Positions 1 through 11,473 of a stretch of DNA of 64,000 nt are shown piece by piece (the first letter of the stretch is position 1; every line of letters begins with the position of its first letter). The stretch comes from Thamnaconus septentrionalis (Eukaryota; Chordata; Actinopteri; Tetraodontiformes; Monacanthidae): assembly GCA_009823395.1 (NCBI GenBank), contig CM020505.1:11915129-11979128 (forward strand), written 5' to 3'. The position numbers were made by a program, and so were the translations under genes. The notes beneath the pieces were generated by a model, which saw only the letters and a list, made by a program, of their open reading frames with translations, did no database searches and was not told the DNA's origin.

Positions 1-1369
1 CTTATTTAAAATTTTTTGGCCCTCCACGCTGCGTTTCAAGCACATATATCTTGTATGAAGATCTTGATTTAAATTATACCTGGTTGCTTCTTTTTAGCTT
101 TAGTTTTTTTCTTTCTTTTTTGTTTGACACTGCAGATATTTCGCGTCTGATTTTAGAATAGAGCTTTTTAAAAATGTGCAATCTGTCAGTCACTACTGAA
201 ACGGCCAATCCAATTTCTTTAATGAGAATTAAAATCTCATTATATAACCAGCAAAATAAATACAAATCAGGTTATTTTAAAATATCAGTCAAATGTTTTA
301 TTTAATGTGTGTGCTGATTTTTTGTTTTGGGTTTGTTTTTTTGTGTGTCCTCATGCTGTTGGAAACTCCCCAATGCTGTCAGCGTCCATGTAGAAACTCG
401 ATGTCAGGGACCAAATGTCCCTCTCAGCTGACAAGCAAATCCATGGTTCTGTCAATCATTTATCGCTCACTGGACTGAAGAGGAGGAAGGTGCACACGGG
501 CGAGAAGCTAAAGGTAACAGGAGTGGACGTATTCAGACCACAGAAGACAATAAAGAACAAAGTAAACCCCTTATTATCTCGATAGACACCCAGAGGGTCA
601 TTTAATACGTAGACAGCATTAACTTAAGCCACTTCAAATTATTTCACCTTTGTCAAAAGACAAATCAGCCTTCTTTCTATTATGTAATTGAGTAAAATAT
701 CTTCTTATAAGTCGGTAAAGAACCTGGTCATGATCTTCAATCAAATAATATAACAAAAATTGCAGAAACGGAGCTGTTTCAGAGCAAGTTTTAATGTCAG
801 CTTGTTTTGCCAGGTTGTTGCCGTGACATGTTTTAGCTTCTTTTCGCTCCTAATGCGTCTGAAACAAAAGGAAAACTTATTTTTGGATTAATACAGAATG
901 AACCTCATTATGGGAATCTTTTTCTCACTTCGCCTTGAGTGAAGATGACAAGTGGAAGTATTTCCTGCGGCAAGACCAAAGGCACTCGGAGACAAGCAGC
1001 TGACAGCAACAACAGCAGTGTGCGTGTGCACGTGCAGAGGCCTAGCATCTCTGTAGCCGCAACATCTACCTGATTGGCAGAAAAGGGGGAGTGAAACGGA
1101 ACCTACATTTTGTTACATCAGCGCATGTAATTTTTTTTCTTGTTTTTATTTATTTAGGTATTTTGGAATTTCTGAAACAGAAAGTCAAATGTTTGGATTC
1201 AGGTTTTCCTCTGTCAAAAAAACCCCAAAACAAATAAAAAACAAAACAAAAACGGAAGCCCTCTTGTTTCAACTGTCGTGAGTGTTTGTGGCATGTGCAG
1301 AAAAAAGGAAAGTCTTAGAGAGACAATGCCGAGAGCTGCTAGCAGGTGGAAGTTGTGAAGTATGTGAGT

Positions 1370-1411
<42 letters not shown>

Positions 1412-2208
1412 GTGGGAGTCATCCAAATGAAGCGCAATTAAAAAAAAAAACCTTGACATTGTGAAATGGAAGAGAACCAATTTTCTTCTATACGCATCTT
1501 GAGCGTCTGCCAGGAGACTGAGTGACACCATAAGCAGCTGCATTGAGATGCACATACACACTCTCTTCTGCATCATTAGCACTTGATGCATGACTTTCCT
1601 CCCTGTGAGAGGGATGAGAATAAAGAGGTCAGCGTTTGGTTGGTGTGTGGACAGAATAATTGTGCCGCACACAAAAGACTTATGAGTCAGATACGAATCA
1701 TTATGTTATGCCTTTATTAATGACTAAAAAAAAATTGGTTCCGTACTTATTTCCTTATATAAGGCAGGTTTCAGACAATTGCTGAAGGCAAAGGGTGTTA
1801 AATGGTGCATTGCACACGTCAGTACTAGTTTTTATGTAATTATTTGGGTATTGATAGAAAAGAAGAAGAAAGGAAGAAAGAAAAAAGAAGAAAGTCACAA
1901 TAGCAACTGTGTTGCTGCCTTTAAAAATGTTTCCTGAGCAGCCAGGTAATCGCGTAAAGGAAAGAATCAAGGATGCAACCATGACAGATTTTTTAAAAAA
2001 ACAACTCATTATCTGATGTCCAGGACACCAGATGATATGACCTCATCTTCTTGTAAAAGCTCTCAGCCAAATCTGGTCATTTAAAGACAGCGATCCTTTT
2101 CTCCTGCAACTAAACAACTTCTAAGCCATGTGATGAAAGCAAAGGTGAAGACAAATGAAGACACCGAAATGTCAAAAGAATACATTTGAGAATCCCTAAA
2201 CTGTTTGG
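1..2208. other. Intergenic, no gene recognised
   Basis: AT-rich DNA with short random open frames only. No frame shows a recognisable domain, and no run of exons with consistent splice sites was found. An AG dinucleotide repeat lies at 1371-1408 and oligo-A/T runs are common. Nothing else can be supported. Confidence 0.6.
1371..1408. repeat. (AG)n microsatellite
   Basis: About 19 uninterrupted AG units. Simple sequence repeat in intergenic DNA; it produces false Ser-Leu or Arg-Glu runs in the translations. Confidence 0.95.
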
Positions 2209-2343
2209 GGCCCTGCGATGAACTGGCGACTTGTCCAGGGTGTCACCCTGCCTTCGCCCTAAGACAGCTGGGATAGGCTCCAGACCCCCGTGACCCTGAA
2301 TAGGAATAAGCGGGTATAGAAGATGAATGAATGAATGAATGAA
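2209..2343 (+). mobile_element. 3' part of tRNA-derived SINE
   Basis: The segment reads ggcgacttgtccagggtgt, then ccctgccttcgcccta, cagctgggataggctcc and ends in a tandem gaatgaatg tail. It matches the 3' half of the full copy at 26943-27330 nearly base for base and lacks the tRNA-like head, so it is a 5'-truncated copy. The tail abuts the Tc1-like element that starts at 2362. Confidence 0.85.
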
Positions 2344-2361
2344 TAAACTGTTTGGCCTATA

Positions 2362-2695
2362 TACAGGTACTACCCGAAAAATTAGAATATCAAGTAAAAG
2401 TTGTTTTATTTTGGCAATTTAACATAAAAGATGAAACCATCAAATTCTATTGAGCCATTACACACAAATTGACATCTCAAGCAGTTCCTTGTTGTAACTT
2501 TGCTGATTAAGATTTTCAACTAAAATTTGAGGGGTTTTTTTAAGCTGCAAGACCTGATCAGCAAAATCCAAAGAAATAAATATATTGATTTGCATATTAT
2601 TCGTTTATATAATATGTCAAATTCACCTTTGAAGTTGAATTGCAGAAATACAACAACCTTTTCAGGATATTCTAATTTTCTGGGTAGTACCTGTA
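2362..2695. mobile_element. Tc1/mariner-type MITE, complete
   Basis: The ends are inverted repeats of about 30 bp: the left end reads taCAGGTACTACCCGAAAAA and the right end, on the opposite strand, reads the same with one change. TA dinucleotides flank both sides (2362-2363 and 2694-2695), as expected for Tc1/mariner target duplication. The 330-bp interior has no transposase frame, so it is a non-autonomous element. The end sequence resembles abundant fish Tc1 families. Confidence 0.9.
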
Positions 2696-3098
2696 CAGTA
2701 GGAGGACGGGGTTTTTTTCCTACTTTTTTTTTAACTAGCGTGCTCTGGTGCAGGTGCTCTGCCCTCCACCTGTGACAGAGCGACTGTATCCTTTAGGTTC
2801 CTTTAACTAAACAGTAACATTTGCAGTCATCAGAGTATCTAAAACCAGCGAGAGGACGTCGTCACACAGGCTGGACGGCAAATCGGACGAAAGCCCACTC
2901 AACCACGCGCCACATGATTCCTGTCCAAAAATGAAGTCCAGAATTCAACTGACACTGCCAGTGCGGAGGTGAAGAACAGATGTTGATCAATCAGCTGGAG
3001 CAGTGTGCCTAATAAAGTGGCCGGTGGATGTCATCAGCTGACTCTGTGGTGGTGTACTGACGCCGGTGAGAGGAGCTCTAGTAGTTGGAGTCTAAATC

Positions 3099-3100
<2 letters not shown>

Positions 3101-3141
<41 letters not shown>
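3101..3141. repeat. (TG)n microsatellite
   Basis: About 20 TG units. A (CA)n tract follows at 3437-3463, so two long alternating tracts of opposite sense lie about 300 bp apart. Confidence 0.95.
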
Positions 3142-3143
<2 letters not shown>

Positions 3144-3436
3144 CACCAGTGCGTCAGTGTACTGTCAGCACAGTCAGGGATTCCCTCACAGGAAATCCTG
3201 TCTAATAGAGTAAAATTCTCAGGGTGTGTTGATTTACCGACCGCTGGCTTAATCTGCTGTTTATTTATGGCCACATCCAGCCTTGTGTAGAAATGAATCT
3301 TTCATGTGGGTCGGGCCTGCTGCGGATCTGCTGTGCCCTAAACAGCTGCATGCAGGGCTGATGTTCATGCATGCAGCGAATCCCCTCTGACAGGACCGTG
3401 TCCCTGAGTGACAGGGCAGCCATATGTAGGCAGAGT

Positions 3437-3463
<27 letters not shown>
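3437..3463. repeat. (CA)n microsatellite
   Basis: About 13 CA units, continuing imperfectly to 3490. Confidence 0.9.
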
Positions 3464-3467
<4 letters not shown>

Positions 3468-4135
3468 ACACACGCACACAATGCACACAGGGGTCATGTG
3501 CAGCAATAACGGACAGGCGGGCTCGGAGCTGCCCGAGGCCGTCGGCCGTAGCGCAGCCCCGGCTTCCTCCTTCACGTCTTGGCCTGTCATTCTGTCTCTG
3601 TTTGTTTCCCAGCGTGTGGCTGATAGGTGCACCAGCATCACATCCGACGTGGACGCCGACGTGGACATGGACCAAGGTTGCGCTGGCATTGTCATCGTCA
3701 TAACTTGGGCACGTTGTCAAGGCACCGGAAGATAAAAGCGGGATCTTGTGGACGCTTGTTTTTCTTTTCTTTTTCAATTCGGCCTTGAGATGAGTTGCGT
3801 TGAAACGCGCATCAGAGATGTACACGTTGTGGAGGCATCAGTGTGGCTGCTCGTCACGGCCGACGTCCGAACGTCACCCGGACTCAGCATTACAAGAGCC
3901 TCAGAGCTGATTAGCGTCATATCAGCTGATTCCTCATTGAACCCTGGGAACTGCGTGCCGGTTGTCTTGAGGACGGCTGTGATTTCTTCGAGTGCTTTCA
4001 GCAGCTCAGCAGTGGCTCATCATGTTGCAGCAACATTTGGTACAGTAGCCCAGAATGGTCAAACTAAATACTGCTCCTAAATCAGGGCTTGTAAGAAGAA
4101 GAAACCCAAACAGGGGTCACATTTAATTCAATACA

Positions 4136-4191
4136 TTATTATTATTATCACTATTACTACTATTACTAATTTTATTATTATTATTATTATT

Positions 4192-4224
<33 letters not shown>

Positions 4225-4226
4225 AT
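4136..4226. repeat. (ATT)n/(GTT)n compound microsatellite
   Basis: An irregular ATT tract passes directly into about nine GTT units. Confidence 0.9.
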
Positions 4227-4379
4227 TAGTATTAATTAATAATTATTATCTTTCATTGTAATTTTTTCTTTCTTTTTTGATTTTCACAATATCAATTATG
4301 AATAACATTTGGCCATTTCTCTGTACTTTAATTGAGAAACACATTTGACATCCGAAAAATGTCAATTATTTTTGTAAAA

Positions 4380-4486
4380 GCAACACACTAAAAGCAGTAG
4401 TAGTCTGTATAGTGTAAAAGCAACACACCATAGTGTGTATATACACTATAGTCTGTATAGTGTAAAAGCAACACACTTTTACAGCA
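4380..4486. repeat. Short tandem duplication around aaaagcaacacac
   Basis: The block aaaagcaacacac occurs three times in about 107 bp, separated by near-identical gtctgtatagtg segments and a small palindrome, tagtgtgtatatacacta. It looks like local slippage or duplication, with no coding content. Confidence 0.7.
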
Positions 4487-4718
4487 CATTGTTCACAAGT
4501 TTATGCAAAGCACCAACAGTTTAAAACAGTTAAAAAGAAGTGATCATCAATAAGAATTGTCCACATGAAGATGCATGTTTGTGAGGCACCACATTATTCG
4601 TCCACTGTGTAAAACATCAACATCAACAACAGAAGATTCTCCCGTGCTCCACTTGGTGCGGCCACTGTTGCCCCCTCGGAGCGCACAGCAGCAGCAGCAA
4701 GGAGCAAAGAATTCTTAC

Positions 4719-4985
4719 CGGCATTCTGACAGCGAGGAGATATGAAGTGGCGGCGGTGGCGGCGGCGCCCATGGGGGTGGACGAACGACAAGCAGTCAAG
4801 TCCGGCACAGTAAGATCCAGAATCCGAACCACCATCCAGCGGCGGGAAGAAAAAGTGCGAGCGGCAGCCTCCTCCTCCTCATCCTCCTCGTCGCTGCGTC
4901 TCTCTGTCCCTGCTGCGATCCAGCCTCCACCTCTCTCCCGCCTCTGTGCAGCGCTCAGCCTCCAGACACACTCACTCACTCACTC
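4719..4985 (-). promoter_or_regulatory. GC-rich block, possible first exon of a leftward gene
   Basis: On the minus strand a GC- and CpG-richer stretch with GGAGG/GAGGAGG purine runs leads to an ATG at 4772 in a good context (cacccccATGGGCG). An open frame MGAAATAATSYLLAVRMP follows and stops at a strong donor, ccg|gtaagaatt, after 4719, at phase 0. This is the usual shape of a vertebrate promoter plus first exon. No downstream exon could be recognised between 4718 and 1, so the gene, if real, would continue outside the window. The peptide is not one I recognise, and the exon could equally be untranslated. Confidence 0.3.
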
Positions 4986-5019
4986 ACTCACTCACTCACT
5001 CACTCACTCACTCACTCAC
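4969..5019. repeat. (CTCA)n microsatellite
   Basis: About 12 units of CTCA beside the GC-rich block. It generates a false Ser-Leu-Thr-His repeat in translation. Confidence 0.95.
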
Positions 5020-5734
5020 ACTGCACGCACAGAAACACACACACTCACTCCTCCACACGCCACTCGTCGTTTCCTCCAGTCCTTATCGCTGCTCTTCCCT
5101 CAGAGCTTCAAGGCAAAGTTCACAGCAGCCGTTTATTCTCCTTTTGTCATTACTGCGCCCCAACCAACCCCCACCCCCCACCACCCACCCCTCAAGCCTC
5201 CTCAACTCGCCACCCCACCCCCCTCTGATGACTCCTCGCCCCCGTTATGTTCCCTTCAAACGGCTCTCGGGCGTTTTTTTGTTTTTGCTTGTTACACAGC
5301 CATGAAAGCCGTCACTGCGAGGCCGTTGTTCAGTCTCTTTTTCACAATTAACTCTTGAGTTGTCGTAATTGAATCAGCGTCCCTCTTACGCGTTTTGTGC
5401 ATCTCAAGTGCCGCATAAAATTAAGACACAGGTGTGGATGGAAGTGGCTGCCGTATAGTGTCAGGTGAGAAAACACAGTGCAGGATGAAAGGTGTCTGAC
5501 CTCTCTGAAGCCATTTATTTCCCCCCTTTCAGATGTGTCCCTCCTGACTTTGGGTCCATATACGTGTCGTGGTTGATGGTGTCTGGTGTTCGGGCTACAT
5601 CCATACGTCCCATCCTTTTTTTGTTGGTCCCCTTGGGAGCTCAGACCACTCAAGTCGGATCATGACCCTCGGGTATGATAGCAGGCATGGCGGTGGGGGG
5701 AGGGAGGGTTTAGTGCCACTGAGGTTGTGCACTT

Positions 5735-6400
5735 CAAAGGAAAAAGGAGCAGTTTTTACATCCACTGCTTGTTTCTGATTCAGTTTTTTTTCACTTGCCC
5801 CAGGCCACTGCCTACTTACACTGTCACTGTGAAATTGCTTTTCTCTAAGTTGTTGAATTCAAACACAAGTTCAAAGGGAAACACCCAAAATCCTCCCTTA
5901 AAGTGTGAAAGACCCATTTTTCTATCTTTGTATTCACTGGGAGACCGAGATTGTATTCAGCCAGGCTTGTGCAAACACGTGTTAAAGGAACTGCACAAAT
6001 GGCATCAACGCTGGTTCCTAAATAGGTTTTTATTTGGGCTTTCAAACGATTAATCTTTTTAATCGCCATTAATCGCAGAATCTTCATAGTTAACTGCGAT
6101 TAACTGCGGTTTGAATTGCATGTGTAAAATTCTGTTTCACGGCTGGTCTGACTGACACCGTCGGATAACAAGGGCACCGAAAGGTAGCGGGCTCGGTTCC
6201 GCGGAGCTTTGAGGCGCTTCCACTTCCGAAGTGAACCCGGCCTCACGTTTGAAATGTGATTAAAAAAAATAACACGTTATGGATTGTATTTAACTAATAG
6301 CGATGAATGCGTTAACGCTGCCAGCCCTAGTTTATATATGTTGAGGAACAAAGTAAATGCACTGGCTGTCCTAAGACAACAACTGTCCATTTGACCATGA
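5735..6400 (+). repeat. Interspersed repeat, copy 1 (interrupted)
   Basis: This segment is clearly homologous to 7590-7950. Shared blocks include tttacatcc, gtttctgat.cag, attcaaacacaagttcaaag, gattgtattcagccaggc and gtaaatgcact. Copy 1 is split by a foreign 296-bp insertion at 6034-6329. The family is not one I can name; neither copy carries a usable open frame. Confidence 0.8.
6034..6329. mobile_element. hAT-like MITE inserted in copy 1
   Basis: The insert begins ttgggctttcaaacgatta and ends gttaacgctgccagcccta, so the ends are imperfect inverted repeats (consensus near TAGGGCTG.CA). It is flanked by gtttttat (6026-6033) and gtttatat (6330-6337), an 8-bp duplication with one change. The sister copy at 7590-7950 has a single uninterrupted gtttatat at 7885-7892, which is the empty site. 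An 8-bp duplication fits hAT elements. There is no transposase frame. Confidence 0.75.
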
Positions 6401-6918
6401 CCCTTGAGGAAGGGGTTGAGGGGCACACACTCTAAACACCTTGTTTTGCCTTTGAGGTAGAGAAGTGTCTTTTTGCGAAAGGAGTTTGTGTCATATCGAC
6501 GTGCAACGCGGTCAAACTGGGAATGCTGTGGATGTTGCCGAGGCTGGAAGGAGGGAAGACACAGAGATGTGTACGCTGGGCAGCATTATGTAACGTCAGC
6601 CCGAGGTGCTTCAGAAGCCTGGCAAATTAACAGCTCTGGCTGGCCCCATCATGCTGCACCACGGTCGGGCCATGTTGCGCCACAAATTCTGCTTTCACAT
6701 AAAACCTAAAGCTGCTCTCTCTTGATGAAACAGTGGGACCCAGCAGCGCCAGTCCACTGGTCCTCTCGCTGCCCCGGGAGGAATTAACGTTAGCAATTAA
6801 GCTAACTGAAAGAGAGCGCCGCTGGTTTTGCACTCGACCTTGAAGCTAAATTGTTTGGAGGTCTCCTGTTGCCCGAAGGAGGTTGTAAACATTCACCCAG
6901 AGCGATGTCAGAAGGTTT

Positions 6919-6980
6919 CATCCATCCATCCATCCATCCATCCATCCATCCATCCATCCATCCATTCATTCATTCATTCA
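6919..6980. repeat. (CATC)n then (CATT)n microsatellite
   Basis: About 12 CATC units followed by four CATT units. Confidence 0.95.
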
Positions 6981-7589
6981 ACTCTTGTCTTATCATACAT
7001 GAAAAATTATAGGATAGTTAATATTTAATGGCATTTAATACGTGAGTTCCAAATTCTGTTGTCAATCACCGCCTGCATGACTATGTGCCACACATTGTGC
7101 TGCGTTTCTAAGTAATTTCTCTGGCTGCTGCCTCTTCCTGCCCTGTTTGCAACAGATTGCCACAAACGTGACGCATGACAGTTTGATTGGCCAGAGAACC
7201 TTGTGTGATATTATGTAAGATGATTTTGTTCCAATGGAAAGTCCATCTTATCTTAAGCTGGACAAGATAAAAAAAAATAGTCAAACACTCAAAAAATGCT
7301 AAATGTTTGGACCACAAGTTGCTTCCTGAGTCTCATCCTGCACTGAGAGCAATACTACGTCAAACCTACGAGCACAGTGTCACGACTAACATTCTAATTC
7401 AGTCTCCCTATTTTGGCCATATGGGCCCATCAAATGGAAACACTAATTCAACCAGACAGACACTAAACCAAAATAAAAAAGACTGATATATTTAGGAACG
7501 CTAAATACAAACCACTTTACACAGAGGTGGCCACACAAGCTTAATTTAATCTGCTCCTTGACAATTTTCCCCCCACTTAATTTGCGTAT

Positions 7590-7950
7590 TTCACAGGAAA
7601 AAGGGCAGGTTTTACATCCGCTTCTTGTTTCTGATCCAGTTTTTCTTGTTAAATGCCTCAGGTCACTGCCTGCTCACACTGCCACTGTGAAAACGCTTTT
7701 CTCCAAGACATTTAATTCAAACACAAGTTCAAAGCGAAAGACCCAAAATCATTCCTTAAGGCTTGAAAGACCCATTTTCCTGCCTTTGTATTCGCTCGCA
7801 GTGCAAGATTGTATTCAGCCAGGCTTGTGCAAACACATGTTCCAGGAACTGCATAAAAGGCATCAACACTGGGTTCCTCAGTGGGTTTATATATGTTTAG
7901 TAAATGCACTCTCCTAAGACACTGATTGTCAGTTTGATGAAAATCACCTG
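7590..7950 (+). repeat. Interspersed repeat, copy 2 (uninterrupted)
   Basis: Homologue of 5735-6400 without the hAT-like insert. The two copies are direct repeats about 1.85 kb apart, with many substitutions between them, so the duplication is not recent. Confidence 0.8.
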
Positions 7951-7970
7951 ACCAGGCACTTACACAAAGT

Positions 7971-8092
7971 AAATGGTAAATGGACTGCACTTATATAGTG
8001 CTTTTTCCAGCACCTACACGGTACCCCAAAGTGCTTTACAAAGGCCTCTCATTCACCCATTCACGCGCACATTCATACACTGACACAAAGCA
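7971..8092 (+). mobile_element. Fragment of a common fish interspersed repeat
   Basis: The words gtaaatggactgcacttata, tagtgctttttccagcacc, caaagtgctttacaa and cattcacccattcacgc follow one another. This arrangement recurs in many teleost genomes. Only about 120 bp remains here and the family name is uncertain. Confidence 0.6.
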
Positions 8093-8925
8093 CAAAAGAT
8101 GTTTTCTTTGAGCCTTACTACAAAAGATGTTGTATGTTGACATGGATTGATTGATTTTTTTTTTTTTTTTTTTTTATGTCTGTGGACATTAGCATCATAT
8201 TTTAGAAATTAGATTTCTCCAGAGAGAAGAGCTGCCAATCACCTGTGCAGCCAAAGTTGGCAGTATTTCTATTCGGCCTTCTTGTATTTAAAACACGTAC
8301 TTCATGTGTAAAATTCATCGTCATGAATTACTTTACTGCAAGAAAATTTTGTCCGTACTATTTTGTATTATTAATGTACATTCAATTAAACTGATTTACC
8401 CTTTTTTTTTGCAGAGATCGAGACTGCAAGAGATCGAGACGTTGAGTCAATCGCACCAAAATTGGGATTTGTTTACTGAGACAGTTTTGTAAAACAGATT
8501 CCATTCCAGGAAGGAATGGACGTTCCATCCTCATATTGAACATGTCACTGACTGTCCACTGGTCACCGTGTAATCACTGCTGGGAATTTAGGTCATCGGT
8601 CCATCCTTGTTCCCCATTGTGAAATTGGTGCGTTCGTGTTCTCAGACTAAACAGGACAGCGTCAAGTTACACAGCAAACATTGAATAAATATATAAATAA
8701 ATAAAAATGCCCAAATCAGTCCCTTCTGTTTACACTTCACCGACTGTGATGAAATAGTACATTTAATGACTTGCAAAATCACGTTGCGAAACACTTGTGT
8801 CACAGTTGGATTTAACAATGCTATAACTTTCATCAGGGCAGGATTCAAACTGGGACAGCACTAAATTTCACAAGTGTTTATTTTAGATTGTGGTAATCAA
8901 CATTGGTGTGCCAAGCAGATAGTCA
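8093..8925. other. Intergenic, upstream of hp
   Basis: AT-rich DNA with a poly-T run at about 8156-8176. No exon or repeat family was recognised. The final part should contain the hp promoter. Confidence 0.5.
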
Positions 8926-9026
8926 CCACCTCACAGCAGGTACAAATACCTTCCATCAGCAACATGCAAAACATTGTCAAGAGGGCACATTAACCCACTG
9001 CTACAGAGATGGATAATAGGAAGCAA
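8926..9026 (+). promoter_or_regulatory. Probable hp core promoter and 5' leader
   Basis: A weak TATA-like tacaaata at about 8941-8948 lies 80 bp upstream of the ATG at 9027. No strong TATA box, CpG island or certain factor site was seen. The position is inferred from the first coding exon; the transcription start is not visible in the sequence. Confidence 0.35.
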
Positions 9027-11441
9027 ATGTGGTAAGTGTGAATAACATCCCACAACTATCTTTCATTTATTTCCAACACAGAATATCTCTATTCTGTATT
9101 CTAATTTCTGTTGTTCATCACTCCGACAAATCTGTGCAGTTCCTTCCTCTTCCGTGGCAAAAATGCTCAACCGGTCTCTAACAGTAAATTCTCACCATTT
9201 TTAGACAGTTCTTTCAGTCTTTTTTTTTTTAAGTGTTGAATAATATTTCAATTTTGAAGTTCACCTGCAGCCTCAGACCCTTGACAACCTCTGGAACCTC
9301 ATCTAAGCCGCAGGGCAATGATTAGCTGTGGTCAAAACATTTTCAAAACGGTTCACAAATTCTGAATTTGCACAAAAAAAAAAAATTCTTTGACTTTGGA
9401 TTATTTACCCGACCTGCCATACTGCAGCTCACAAACTGTTTGATAACATTTCCCCAGTTTTGTCCACTGATTTTGGCCATGTCCTGCATTATTTAAACAG
9501 CCATCGCTGAGTCCGGATGATCCTCTTGAGATTATCGGGATGAGAATTGACACAAATGCCCAATTTTATCATATCCAACCCAAGATGTGCACAACTGGTT
9601 TGTTAATGCTGCTTCTCTCTCTCTCTGTCCAGGTCTTCTTGGGCTGTGTTGCTCCTGGTTGCACTGCTCTCCATTGGGTATGGGACTCACGGCGACGCCA
9701 GCGTGAAACACTCCAAGCAAGGTAAGACAGGCGTGTTTGAATCTGCGATTCTAGATTTTCAAGATGTCTCATATCGTGAAACACACAGCACATTGCGATG
9801 CTAGCGGTTAGGAAAACGTTGAATTATTAAAAAATAATTTGTACTTCTTGCAACTCATCAGCCAAGAGACAGATCACCCGAGTTCACACATACTGATTAG
9901 TTCCACTATCAACCAGACACCCACATACAAAACACATCAATATTATATATGGCTTCAATTAACTCTAATGAAGTTATTTCATGCGCAGCTTCATTGTAAA
10001 TGCATAAGGAATGCATATAAAATCCATATATGGAAAAAAGGTTCTGTACTTCTACCCCCATAGTCCCACATAATAATAATTCCAACATGAAAACATTGAA
10101 ATTCACCCAGTGCACTCTCAATGCAATCGCTGCAAGACTCGCACAGGAATCTGAGCCGCGCGTGTTACGGTGCGGTGCGCATGTGTCCAGTTATCCAGCA
10201 CGGTTCCACGATTGGACGACATGACTGCTGATGGTTCTCCATCGCTGTCAGCCTCGCCGACACGTCCGGCTTCATGCAGAGACACGGGAGGGCTGTGGAG
10301 TGTGAAGAGGCGGGAGGGCAGGGCGCTCCCTCGGGGGGGGGCCACTGCAGTCATGCCATACACTCTGTGCAAGGCACGCACACACGCACTCAAGAATGCA
10401 CGCAGGAGACACAGACGACTTTAATAAAACATGTTTTTTTTTCCCCCAACCGTTCTGACGGCCGTTTCTTTTCCCCTCCACGTCACTGCTGCTGCTTTTC
10501 TTTGTCTGTTTTCAATTTATTTGAAGAGTCTTTGTGACTCATCAAACTCATTTGAACTCCAGATGAAGAGTTTGAAGGGAAAAGTCACTTTTTTTTAAAC
10601 CAAGTCACATTGAATTTGGTCAAAGTCCTTGTGCAGTTAAAAAAAAAAAAAAATAGAGACTGAAAAAAAAGAACGTCGACCTTTGGCAGTTGTCAAGCAG
10701 TCCCTGGATTTGGGTTTGGCACTGGCCTATCATTACTCAGCTCAAATTATTTGTTCTGGAGCATTCGGTGGGGGAAAAAAAGTGTATTGCATTCCAACTC
10801 TTTCCATCCACACGTCCCCAGAGAGTTACATCTCGACTTTTCAGCCAGTCGCCAGAGAGAAGTTGGGGACAGAGGCCGAGAGGGAGACTCTGTGTCAGCT
10901 GACGAAGGTGGATATACTGAAGAGAACGCTATTCATGAAGCAGGAGCATTGTATAGTGATTGTATGATGATTCATCAAACTCATTAGTCATTCAATCGTG
11001 TGAGCCCTTATTTACTTCACCTTGTTTGAACAAGACGATGAAAAATCCCCGGCGCATCAACCCCCGTTGGATTATGGGCCGCGCTGCAAAGACACTTACA
11101 TCAAAGCGCAGGGAGTGGGCTGATGGCTGCCGCTCTTTGCTTCATTATGAATAATTTCTTGTTATCACGCTCGGAGGAAAAGTGGCAGGGAACCTCCGGA
11201 AGGGATTAGAATTTGCTTCATGCGTGCTGTGCTGCACATATGCAACAGAGAGATAACACTGGTGTGGCGGAGATCATATTTTATTAATTTTGTATAAGGT
11301 ATTGTTGAGCGGAAACTAGAACCCCTCACCAATTCCACCAACCCCACCCCGCTAAATTAAGAAATTTCAAAAAAAAAAAAAAACTGATAAAAGACGTGTG
11401 CAGAAGGTGAAGGACTGGAGCCAGTCAGGTGTCTCCCGTCG

Positions 11442-11473
<32 letters not shown>

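Noticed and set aside
4747..5358. 203-codon plus-strand frame with Ser-Leu-Thr-His repeats
   Set aside because: Made of a CTCA microsatellite and GC-rich sequence; no splice sites or domain support it.
6919..6980. Possible CRISPR-like or satellite array
   Set aside because: Plain tetranucleotide microsatellite with no spacers; nothing prokaryotic is present.
9540..9725. 61-codon frame starting MRIDTNAQ that contains a signal-peptide-like run
   Set aside because: It reads through the pyrimidine tract and acceptor of the hp signal exon in another frame; the spliced reading MWSSWAVLLL joins in phase to the protease-like exons.
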